NCBI GenBank assembly: GCA_003857395.1
Contig: RPRC01000125.1
Coordinates: forward strand, 1-23,985
Source: Geobacter sp.
GTDB taxonomy: Bacteria; Desulfobacterota; Desulfuromonadia; Geobacterales; Geobacteraceae
Length of the DNA: 23,985 nucleotides
Direction: 5' to 3'
Shown here: positions 1 through 5,707 of the stretch, piece after piece
Numbering within the stretch: the first letter of the stretch is position 1
Layout: each line of letters starts with the position of its first letter
The notes under the pieces: generated by a model
The model's input: the letters and a program-made list of their open reading frames with translations, nothing else
The model's database searches: none
Told to the model about the DNA's origin: nothing
Translations under genes and position numbers: made by a program

Positions 1-41
1 CGACATATGCCCTGGAATATACGTACAGCATAACCGCTTGC

Positions 42-65
42 AAAAGTGGACAGGAGTACTTTTTT
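42..65 (+). terminator. Possible weak intrinsic terminator
   Basis: AAAAGT at 42-47 can pair with ACTTTT at 58-63 around a 10-nt loop, followed by a short T run. It could end a transcript entering from the left of the window. The stem is short and AT-rich, so this is a weak call. Confidence 0.25.
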
Positions 66-91
66 CTTGTTGACAACTGACAACCATATCA

Positions 92-232
92 GTTTCCATC
101 CGGAAACGGTCCATTTTCGCCCTGACAGCGTCAATCAGCGGTCTTGTTTGTGCGACGTACAGTAGTACGTCTCCGCACAATCCCTTGCTTTCCTTGTCAG
201 GACAAAAAATTCCTCGTTTCCAAATTGGAAAC
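92..232. repeat. Compound nested inverted-repeat element
   Basis: Symmetrical, strongly structured non-coding element. Outermost are two small palindromes, GTTTCCATCCGGAAAC (92-107) and GTTTCCAAATTGGAAAC (216-232). Inside them CCTGACA (121-127) pairs perfectly with TGTCAGG (195-201), with flanking T-rich and A-rich runs. At the centre GTGCG/CGCAC (150-154/174-178) and ACGTAC/GTACGT (155-160/165-170) form a hairpin with a four-base loop AGTA and a 3-nt bulge. The nesting suggests a folded RNA or a small non-autonomous mobile element. I see no coding potential. Family not identified. Confidence 0.7.
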
Positions 233-237
233 TGCTA

Positions 238-267
238 GTTTCACATCCGGAGTTTCCGGATGGAAAC
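238..267. repeat. Palindromic repeat, full-length hairpin copy
   Basis: Left arm GTTTC-A-CATCCGG and right arm CCGGATG-GAAAC pair over 12 bp with one bulged A (243), around the loop AGTTT (251-255). The right half contains the core unit GTTTCCGGATGGAAAC (252-267). The same arms and nearly the same loop recur at 4934-4962. The core and its flank TTTCCGGATGGAAACTATTTA (253-273) recur exactly at 371-391. Confidence 0.75.
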
Positions 268-297
268 TATTTAGTGTCCACCCGGAAAGTCTCGGCA

Positions 298-345
298 GTG
301 GCTGGGCTGGAACTTCCTCGAAGCCTCTCGTAAAAGCCCCAGCAC
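298..345. repeat. Imperfect inverted repeat within the repeat cluster
   Basis: GCTGGGCT at 301-308 is nearly complementary to AGCCCCAGC at 335-343, with one bulged C, and a small CTTC/GAAG hairpin lies between the arms. It sits between the two direct copies of the palindromic core and appears to be part of the same compound element. No T run follows, so it is not a convincing terminator. Confidence 0.4.
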
Positions 346-369
346 AACGGAGGATAGCGCTGTTTTGGC

Positions 370-391
370 ATTTCCGGATGGAAACTATTTA
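370..391. repeat. Palindromic repeat, core copy
   Basis: TTTCCGGATGGAAAC, flanked by CTATTTA, repeats 253-273 as a 21-bp direct repeat. Only the core hairpin (TTTCC/GGAAA around GGAT) is kept; the left CATCCGG arm of the full-length form is absent. It lies about 30 bp upstream of the msrA promoter. Confidence 0.65.
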
Positions 392-419
392 TCGTCTATC
401 CATGTTTCTGTGCTCAATT

Positions 420-447
420 TTGACTGTAACCATTTAGCGTGTATAGT
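420..447 (+). promoter_or_regulatory. Sigma-70-type promoter for msrA
   Basis: TTGACT (420-425) and TATAGT (442-447) are separated by 16 bp, each matching five of six consensus bases. Transcription would start near 454, about 44 bases before the msrA ATG. The palindromic cluster lies immediately upstream. Confidence 0.7.
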
Positions 448-497
448 AATCCTTTTACTGAAGTGTCACCATGTTCCGAATGCTTTAAGGAGAAACC

Positions 498-1040
498 ATG
501 TCATTAAATTTTGAAACTGCAACACTTGGTGGTGGATGTTTCTGGTGTCTGGAGGCTGCGTATCAGTGCCTCAAGGGGGTTGAGACTGTCGTTTCCGGAT
601 ATGCAGGAGGAACTTTAGCGTATCCACTGTATGAGCAGGTATGCCTTGGCACAACAGGCCATGCTGAAGTGGTGCAGATTTCCTTTGATCCCGCTGTAAT
701 CTCTTTCGAAGAGATCCTCTCTGCTTTCTGGTGCATCCACGATCCAACTACCCGAAACCGCCAGGGACATGACTCGGGAACACAATATCGATCAATTATT
801 TTTTATCACAGTGAAAAGCAACGGATCGCTGCTGAGAGATCTTTGCGGGAAGCTAATGCATCTGGAATCTGGAATAATCCGATCGTAACGGAAATTGTGC
901 CGTATACTGTTTTTTACAAGGCGGATGGGCGGCACCAGGACTATTTCCTCTCACACCCGGAGGAGGCGTATTGCCAAGTTGTCATCGAGCCAAAGGTTGC
1001 AAAACTTAGGAAGGCGTTCCATGACAAGCTGAAAGGATAG
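498..1040 (+). CDS. msrA: Peptide-methionine (S)-S-oxide reductase MsrA
   Basis: Repairs oxidised proteins by reducing methionine S-sulfoxide to methionine, regenerated through thioredoxin; cytoplasmic. The 180-residue product has the family signature GCFWC at 13-17, with C14 as the expected catalytic cysteine, then GHAEVV (54-59), HDPTTRNRQGHDSGTQYRS (81-99) and HQDYF (146-150). C159 in the AYC motif is the likely resolving cysteine, as in MsrA enzymes ending in GYC. Length is normal for a stand-alone MsrA; no MsrB domain is fused. The start is supported by AAGGAG at 487-492, five bases before ATG. It converges on the GNAT-like gene with about 20 bp between the stops. Confidence 0.97.
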   Translation: MSLNFETATLGGGCFWCLEAAYQCLKGVETVVSGYAGGTLAYPLYEQVCLGTTGHAEVVQISFDPAVISFEEILSAFWCIHDPTTRNRQGHDSGTQYRSIIFYHSEKQRIAAERSLREANASGIWNNPIVTEIVPYTVFYKADGRHQDYFLSHPEEAYCQVVIEPKVAKLRKAFHDKLKG

Positions 1041-1061
1041 CCTCTGGTCCCTGAAGATCAG

Positions 1062-1604
1062 TTAGCGGCCTGTATATGTTCCGTCCTGAATTCGGAGTTC
1101 AGGAATTGCTGCCATATCAAATTCGACAGTGGGTTCCTGTGGAAACTCGATTCCAAATTCCTTGCGCTGCCGTACAATCTTATAGTAGGAAAAATGAGTT
1201 TGATCACCGGAGCGGATCCGGGCATAGCCGTTTTTCGGCAGAAACTCGTCGAGTACGGGGTTCATGACTTTATCAATCCGGATACACCAGTCTGAACTAT
1301 TATCCAGATAGTCGCCGTAGTCGAAATCTTCCAGCAGTTGCAGGAAGTCTGTGAATAGCCCTTTGCGGCGATTTCTTTCAGCGACAGCAACATGTACGAT
1401 ATTAATGCAGTTGGTGTCTTTACCGGAACACTCCGCCAGCCTCATCATTCCTGACTTCTCGGTTTCAAGGCGACGTTTCTGGACGTGCACTTCAATGAGG
1501 GATATGCCGGAAATTCCGTTGGTTTCCTTAAGGAGAATGCTGGGTGCGGTAGAGGACAGAAAGGTTTTCAGCTGTTTTGTTATATCGATGAGTTTCGTGC
1601 TCAT
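1062..1604 (-). CDS. GNAT-like N-acetyltransferase, substrate unknown
   Basis: 180-residue protein. The segment IVHVAVAERNRRKGLFTDFL (about residues 69-88) resembles the acetyl-CoA-binding motif A of GNAT acyltransferases: a hydrophobic strand ending in VAV, then R-R-K-G-L-F in place of the usual Q/R-x-x-G-x-G/A, then a helix. A later stretch, DEFLPKNGYARI, resembles the late strand where GNATs often have a 'GF/GY' turn. The third position of the pyrophosphate loop is not the usual Gly/Ala, so activity is uncertain. No clear Shine-Dalgarno precedes the ATG. It is transcribed alone, convergent with msrA. The call rests on motif resemblance only. Confidence 0.6.
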   Translation of the reverse strand: MSTKLIDITKQLKTFLSSTAPSILLKETNGISGISLIEVHVQKRRLETEKSGMMRLAECSGKDTNCINIVHVAVAERNRRKGLFTDFLQLLEDFDYGDYLDNSSDWCIRIDKVMNPVLDEFLPKNGYARIRSGDQTHFSYYKIVRQRKEFGIEFPQEPTVEFDMAAIPELRIQDGTYTGR

Positions 1605-1832
1605 GGCAAAAGATTACGTACCGTAGTAGTGTGATATATCAAGCAATTCAGCGTTTTTCTCTTTTTTATCAAATCTTGCATGTAGTTGCAATACTTTATC
1701 TGCCAGTACATCATGGGAACTATATAGAGGTGTTTTCAAGCACTAGTTGTGCTTTGTATTTCCATTAACTAACCCGGCCAGGGAATGCTCTTTTGTACTC
1801 AGGCGGTTTAATGGTGGCGGAGAAAGTAACCT

Positions 1833-1845
1833 GCCCTCGAAGGGC
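1833..1845 (+). other. Small hairpin in the slyX leader
   Basis: GCCCT (1833-1837) and AGGGC (1841-1845) form a five-pair stem with a CGA loop, ten bases before the slyX ribosome-binding site. A looser CAGG...CCTG pairing (from about 1800 to 1834) may enclose it. It does not match any riboswitch class I recognise. Confidence 0.35.
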
Positions 1846-1869
1846 TCAAGACTAAGGGAGGGAACTTCA

Positions 1870-2073
1870 ATGAATGAGCGGATAACCAATATTGAGATTC
1901 AATTGATGCACCACGAAAACACGATCCAGCAGCTCAGCGACGTGATTTCCCATCAACAACAGGATATAGAGAAGCTGCAGCGGGAGCTAAGGCTGATAAT
2001 GAAGCATCTGCAGAGTGCAGCACCAGCTGAAATGAGAGCTCCTGAGGATGAAGAGCCGCCACCGCATTATTGA
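1870..2073 (+). CDS. slyX: SlyX family protein
   Basis: 67-residue protein of the SlyX family, whose biochemical role is not established. It is almost entirely one amphipathic coiled-coil helix (about residues 3-48) with evenly spaced hydrophobics, followed by an acidic, proline-rich tail ending in PPPHY, the hallmark C-terminus of SlyX proteins. The start at 1870 is chosen because a strong GGAGG (1857-1861) lies eight bases upstream and the helix begins right there. The reading frame stays open to 1747, but the upstream residues do not look like SlyX. Length is normal for the family. Confidence 0.9.
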   Translation: MNERITNIEIQLMHHENTIQQLSDVISHQQQDIEKLQRELRLIMKHLQSAAPAEMRAPEDEEPPPHY

Positions 2074-2147
2074 CAATTCTTAATCCAGAGGTGGTGTAGA
2101 GGTAGCATCGTATCGATTCATGGCAACGTTTGTTTCTGGGGGTACTG

Positions 2148-2255
2148 ATGAAAGTAATCAGTTTATTCTTTATCGTGCTTATGATCTCCGTTGCGCTGAG
2201 AAACAAGATTGACAAAGGCTATCGACACCTCGTACTATTTCTTCGCTATGCTTGA
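2148..2255 (+). CDS. Possible 35-residue membrane peptide overlapping rnc start
   Basis: A short frame, MKVISLFFIVLMISVALRNK and onward, would give a 35-residue peptide with one hydrophobic N-terminal segment (about residues 3-17) and a basic C-terminal half. A G-rich GGGGG (2138-2142) lies five bases before its ATG. Its stop (TGA, 2253-2255) overlaps the likely rnc ATG (2248-2250) by eight bases. That arrangement suggests translational coupling, because rnc has no Shine-Dalgarno of its own there. It could be a leader peptide, a small membrane protein, or chance. No homologue recognised. Confidence 0.4.
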   Translation: MKVISLFFIVLMISVALRNKIDKGYRHLVLFLRYA

Positions 2256-3060
2256 GAAAAGTCCGAAGTATTCACAACCGCATCGTAACAGAGCGCTACT
2301 GCTCTCGCAGCTGGAAAGAGCAATCGACTACCGTTTCTCGGATCGTCGGCTCCTATTCGAGGCGCTCATCCATAGCTCCTACGCCGCCGTTTCTCGCCGG
2401 CGCGGGATCCCCGACAATCAACGTCTGGAATTTTTCGGTGATGCAGTGTTGGGATTCCTGATCAGCAACTGGCTGCTGGAACAGTTTCCGCAAAGCAATG
2501 AGGGGGAGCTGTCCCGCCGAAAGGCTTCTCTCGTCGACAAGTCAACCCTTGCCGGTCTCGCGCGACAAATTGACCTGGGCAGTTACCTGCTATTAAGTCG
2601 CGGTGAGGAAAATACCGGGGGGAGGGCGAAAAAAACGGTTCTTGCCGCAGCCTTCGAAGCTCTTCTGGCTGCCGTCTTTCTGGACGGGGGAAGTGTCAGT
2701 GCGGAGCTTTTCGTGAAAAGAATGTACGGGTCGTTGCTGGCTGGCGAGTCGAACGAAGACGATCACCGGGACTACAAGACGAAGCTTCAGGAACTCGCCC
2801 ATTCCCTTAACTTTCAACCTCCATGCTACTTCCTCGATAAAATTTCCGGCCCTGATCATAATCTCTGTTTCACCGTTACGGTCATGGCAGCTAAAGAATG
2901 TTTCGCCAGGGGAACCGGCAAGACTCGCAAAGAAGCGGAGCAGTGTGCCGCTCGGGAGGGACTTGTCTTGCTGGAAGAAATTGCCGTAAGGTCGAAATCA
3001 GAGAAACAGCCAGTACGGAAGATTACCTCTTTCGAAAACAGAGGGGATCGCGATCTTTGA
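2248..3060 (+). CDS. rnc: Ribonuclease III
   Basis: Endonuclease that cleaves double-stranded RNA, in rRNA maturation and mRNA turnover; cytoplasmic homodimer. The 270-residue product has the RNase III domain (about 18-165) with signature QRLEFFGDAVLGF (58-70), then a double-stranded-RNA-binding domain (about 175-248) ending in GTGKTRKEAEQCAA. Of the four metal-binding acids, E61, D65 and E137 are present. The position three before E137, normally Asp (D114 in E. coli), is A134 in the segment VLAAAFEALLAAVFLDGG. The codon is GCA at about 2647-2649. I chose ATG 2248; an in-frame TTG at 2209 would add 13 unlike-family residues. The ATG has no clear ribosome-binding site and overlaps an upstream small ORF. 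The C-terminus carries a roughly 20-residue polar extension. Confidence 0.93.
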   Translation: MLEKSPKYSQPHRNRALLLSQLERAIDYRFSDRRLLFEALIHSSYAAVSRRRGIPDNQRLEFFGDAVLGFLISNWLLEQFPQSNEGELSRRKASLVDKSTLAGLARQIDLGSYLLLSRGEENTGGRAKKTVLAAAFEALLAAVFLDGGSVSAELFVKRMYGSLLAGESNEDDHRDYKTKLQELAHSLNFQPPCYFLDKISGPDHNLCFTVTVMAAKECFARGTGKTRKEAEQCAAREGLVLLEEIAVRSKSEKQPVRKITSFENRGDRDL

Positions 3061-3088
3061 GCGGATTGCCGCCAAAACCAGTGGTTAC

Positions 3089-3106
3089 TGCCGGGCATCC
3101 CCGGCA
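3089..3106. repeat. Perfect 7-bp hairpin after rnc
   Basis: TGCCGGG and CCCGGCA enclose the loop CATC, about 30 bases after the rnc stop. No T run follows on either strand, so it is more likely an mRNA 3' structure than an intrinsic terminator. Confidence 0.4.
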
Positions 3107-3156
3107 GAAAGAACTTCCTTCAAGATAAGAAGCTGCAATTTCCGAATGATATATAT

Positions 3157-3342
3157 CGAAAGATTGCTTTCGTTGGCAGACCCGCGGAGAAAAAGGAATT
3201 TACTGCAGGCATGAACCTCGCCACTCAGCGCGAGGCGATGCAGGTTATTTCGGGGTAGCTCGAAATCTTCTACAACCGCCAAAGATTCCAGAGACGAGCA
3301 GGCTATCTCTCGCCTGCCACATACCAACAGAAATATTTCTAA
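3157..3342 (+). pseudogene. IS3-family transposase (OrfB) 3' remnant
   Basis: Read in one frame, this stretch gives the end of an IS3-type DDE transposase. ATQREAMQVI precedes LEIFYNRQRFQRRAGYLSP and a TAA stop (3340-3342). These match the family pattern T-R-x-E-A, then I-E-x-F-Y-N-R-x-R, then G-Y-L-S-P. An in-frame TAG (3256-3258) falls where the family usually has Tyr in 'YIE'. The catalytic core, the rest of orfB and orfA are missing. A GTCCACTATTGTCGAA stretch at about 3371-3386 may be the worn inverted repeat of the element. Upstream is rnc, so the insertion probably arrived in the rnc-DUF6178 spacer and then decayed. Confidence 0.7.
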
Positions 3343-3649
3343 GAGCTCAAAGCAGCAGAGGATATTGCCGTCCACTATTGTCGAACGACTCCAATCATCC
3401 CCGTCATGATTCTATCGGGTGTATTGTCCGTCTAGCTTGAAATTGATCGGTATGCCGCTGTTCCATCCTTATCGATTTAGTTTAAGTATTGCATCAAATA
3501 TCAAAGGCTAATAATTTGATATGTAAAAGTATTATATTTCGGGTTCCGGTTCCGACGAGGATTTTTGCACATTTTTGCTCTGTGTATACATCGACGAAAT
3601 GTGCTACTGTGCAGATGCACCATGAAAATCGACGAAAGGATGTATTTGG
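3343..3649. other. AT-rich spacer before the DUF6178 gene
   Basis: Beyond a possible worn IS end near 3371, I see no gene. The stretch 3480-3540 is AT-rich and likely holds the DUF6178 promoter. TTGCAT (3489-3494) and TAATTT (3512-3517), 17 bp apart, are the best pair I can pick, and they are weak. Confidence 0.4.
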
Positions 3650-4921
3650 ATGTCTGATAGCGAAAATAATAAAGGGGCGGCGGTTATCCCTTTTTCACAG
3701 GTAAACAAGTCGGGCTCACTTGCCCTGTCCGCCAAGGTTGCTCAATTGAGGGCAGCAGGGATCAAGGAACGGATAGAGATGATTCTCTCCGACCCGGAAG
3801 GAAAGAAGCTTGCACGATCGCTGGAGCCCCAAGAGATCTATTGGCTGGTCAAAGAACTGGCTGATGAGGATGTTGTGCCACTTATCGCACTCTCCTCTCC
3901 GGAGCAGTTCTGTTTCTTCCTGGATGTTGAGCTTTGGAATGGCTGCACCTATTCGCGCGAGAAAGCTATGGAGTGGGTTGGCCATCTCCTGGTAGCAGGG
4001 GAGGAGTTTTTGGTTGAACAGCTCTATCACCTGGACTTCGAACTGCTTCTTCTTATCTGCAGGAAAGAGCTCTTTGTAGGTGGCGGAGTCGGAGATGTGA
4101 TTTCTGACGACGAATGCAGGGCGGAATGGGACCATACCTTCGATGATATGTTTTTTATAACCTTCCGTGACGAAAAGCAGGGTCCACTGATGGGTCGCCT
4201 TATCAATAACATTTACCACCATGATCACTCCCTATATTTACGGTTGATGCAAGGAACGAAGAACGAAATTGATAGTGAACAGGAGGAGCTGTGCTATCGC
4301 TTCAGATCCGGACGACTTGCGGACAGGGGCTTCCCAGAATGGGAACATGCCCTGGAAATTTACCGTTCTGTTACGCCGGAAGATTTTGTTCGCCAAGACG
4401 CAAAGGATTCGGTCATCGTTGATTTCGACGCGATCCTTCCCGTTCCATTTTTTGCCGGGAATTCCCTTTTTCAACGTGCAATGAATAGTGCCAATTGCGA
4501 AGGACTGAATGCGGAACTTTACTGCTTGATCAATTCGGCACTTGTTGCGGAGGACAAGTCCTTTTCCGACCTTGACACCATAGATTCCGTGTTGCAAAGA
4601 GTTTATGGTTATCTGGCCATTGCCCTCGAGCATCTCAGCGGCGGAGACGAAAAAGAAGCTGTGCGAATTCTCGAGACAGAGTACCTGAAAAGGCTCTTTC
4701 AGCTCGGCTTCGGCATTATTTCGCAGCTCAGGAGCCGCGCTGAGCGCATTTCGTCTGAAGGTATCGAGCATGCAACAAATCGCGCGCTCATAGGTTTTCG
4801 CAGGAAATATCCCCGCTTTTACCGCGGACTGGATCAGGACCATGTGGATGGTTACCGTGAATTCAAGGGTTTAGCAGATTTTCAGGCTGCTGATGCATTG
4901 CTTCGCAATCTCGAGGGGTGA
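3650..4921 (+). CDS. DUF6178 family protein, function unknown
   Basis: 423-residue soluble protein with no signal peptide or membrane segment. It shows the pattern I associate with DUF6178 proteins, known mainly from Geobacter and other deltaproteobacteria. SLEPQEIYWLVKELADEDVV lies at about 56-75, LIALSSPEQFCFFLDVELW follows, and the signature-like YRFRSGRLADRGFPEWEHAL lies at about 216-235. Helical, acidic and leucine-rich; no catalytic motif recognised. GAAAGGA (3634-3640) lies nine bases before the ATG. The gene stands alone between a decayed IS remnant and a palindromic repeat, and no partner genes suggest a role. The family call is from memory of the pattern. Confidence 0.75.
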   Translation: MSDSENNKGAAVIPFSQVNKSGSLALSAKVAQLRAAGIKERIEMILSDPEGKKLARSLEPQEIYWLVKELADEDVVPLIALSSPEQFCFFLDVELWNGCTYSREKAMEWVGHLLVAGEEFLVEQLYHLDFELLLLICRKELFVGGGVGDVISDDECRAEWDHTFDDMFFITFRDEKQGPLMGRLINNIYHHDHSLYLRLMQGTKNEIDSEQEELCYRFRSGRLADRGFPEWEHALEIYRSVTPEDFVRQDAKDSVIVDFDAILPVPFFAGNSLFQRAMNSANCEGLNAELYCLINSALVAEDKSFSDLDTIDSVLQRVYGYLAIALEHLSGGDEKEAVRILETEYLKRLFQLGFGIISQLRSRAERISSEGIEHATNRALIGFRRKYPRFYRGLDQDHVDGYREFKGLADFQAADALLRNLEG

Positions 4922-4933
4922 TGTTTCTTGTTA

Positions 4934-4962
4934 GTTTTCATCCGGAGTTCCCGGATGGAAAC
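4934..4962. repeat. Palindromic repeat, second full-length copy
   Basis: GTTTTCATCCGG (4934-4945) pairs with CCGGATGGAAAC (4951-4962) over 12 positions with one G-T pair, around the loop AGTTC. It is the same element as 238-267 (loop AGTTT) and begins 12 bases after the DUF6178 stop codon. No T run follows. Confidence 0.75.
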
Positions 4963-5063
4963 TTGTTCGTCGGCAGGTGCCCGGATATTTCGATGATTCA
5001 GGTAGTAGCAATTTTATAGATTGATTTATTTTCTCGGATAGAGTATAAATTTCTGTTGGAACG

Positions 5064-5093
5064 AACGGGGGAGTAATCGCTGCCCCGTTTTTT
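5064..5093 (+). terminator. Intrinsic terminator
   Basis: AACGGGG (5064-5070) pairs with CCCCGTT (5083-5089) around a 12-nt loop, and the right arm runs into a six-T tract. It likely ends the DUF6178 transcript about 140 bases after its stop codon. Confidence 0.8.
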
Positions 5094-5217
5094 CACGTCC
5101 TCCACAAAGCCATCGCAGCAAATGTTTGTCCGCTTCCCGCCAAGCAGGTCAATCAATCACTGTTGAGTAGTTTTTTCGTGGATGTAACCAAATCGCAATT
5201 TTTGTCGGGTACACTCT

Positions 5218-5255
5218 GCAGCGCCTGCGTTGCTATTCGTAGATAACGCCGCTGC
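5218..5255. repeat. Two-step hairpin upstream of the zinc-ribbon gene
   Basis: GCAGCG (5218-5223) pairs with CGCTGC (5250-5255), and GCGTT (5227-5231) with AACGC (5245-5249). This gives 11 pairs broken by a 3-nt bulge, with a 13-nt loop. It lies in the 5' region of the small gene at 5339 with no T run after it. Possible leader structure or dispersed repeat; unassigned. Confidence 0.45.
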
Positions 5256-5338
5256 CATAAGACTGTTCTGCAAAGATTTTGGCAATAATCACACGTATCA
5301 CTATTCCCGAAAGGGTATCTTATTACTAAGGAGAAATC

Positions 5339-5524
5339 ATGAAATCCCTGCGTACAAAATGTATTGATTGTGGAAGTGAAGACATTGAAACACTCATTGA
5401 CGAGATAAAGCCGAACTTTAAAATGGAAGTGGTCCGCTACGCCTGCGGCGCCGAATTCAGAGGCTCTTTTTCCACCACAAGTAACATGGGTAAGGCGATT
5501 CACAGCGGGTGCATGCAAGACTGA
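5339..5524 (+). CDS. Small zinc-ribbon-like protein, function unknown
   Basis: 61-residue soluble protein. CIDCG (8-12) gives a C-x2-C knuckle, followed by YACGAEFRGSF (about 34-44) and a last cysteine in HSGC (about 55-58). Four cysteines (one CxxC pair, then two single ones) suggest a structural zinc site, though the second half does not form a classic CxxC. A strong AAGGAG (5328-5333) five bases before ATG argues that it is a real gene. It is alone, with a bidirectional terminator 115 bases downstream. No family recognised with confidence. Confidence 0.75.
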   Translation: MKSLRTKCIDCGSEDIETLIDEIKPNFKMEVVRYACGAEFRGSFSTTSNMGKAIHSGCMQD

Positions 5525-5639
5525 CCTCTGGACAGTTGTTTTCGAAGAGGACCTGTTCAAGGAACTTTACTGCTGTCAATCCCGCAGAGTATTTTGCCGG
5601 GAGTCATTCCCGCCTTTATCAGACGGCACAATTGTAATG

Positions 5640-5677
5640 AAACGAAAAAAGCCCGCATTTGCGGGCTTTTTTCGTTT
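5640..5677. terminator. Bidirectional intrinsic terminator
   Basis: An almost perfect palindrome with a GC core GCCCGCA/TGCGGGC (5651-5657/5660-5666), flanked by six A on the left and six T on the right. It can end the plus-strand zinc-ribbon gene and the minus-strand DUF445 gene, which converge here. Confidence 0.9.
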
Positions 5678-5707
5678 GGCAAGGTGGTGTAAAAAAGATA
5701 CGGGCTC

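Noticed and set aside
144..437. 97-codon open frame at the start of the window
   Set aside because: It lies across the palindromic repeats, has no ribosome-binding site, and its product has no protein-like pattern.
1747..1869. N-terminal extension of slyX
   Set aside because: The extra residues are unlike the family, and the strong ribosome-binding site sits just before ATG 1870.
1795..1869. Possible riboswitch in the slyX leader
   Set aside because: It has a hairpin and G-rich stretches but none of the conserved cores of the classes I can recall.
3085..3375. 96-codon minus-strand frame after rnc
   Set aside because: The other strand carries a clear IS3 transposase remnant, so this frame is its shadow.
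4238..4843. 201-codon minus-strand frame inside the DUF6178 gene
   Set aside because: It is the antisense shadow of a clearly coding gene and has no family features or ribosome-binding site.
5153..5560. 135-codon minus-strand frame
   Set aside because: It runs opposite the small zinc-ribbon gene and its leader, with no start signal or recognisable product.
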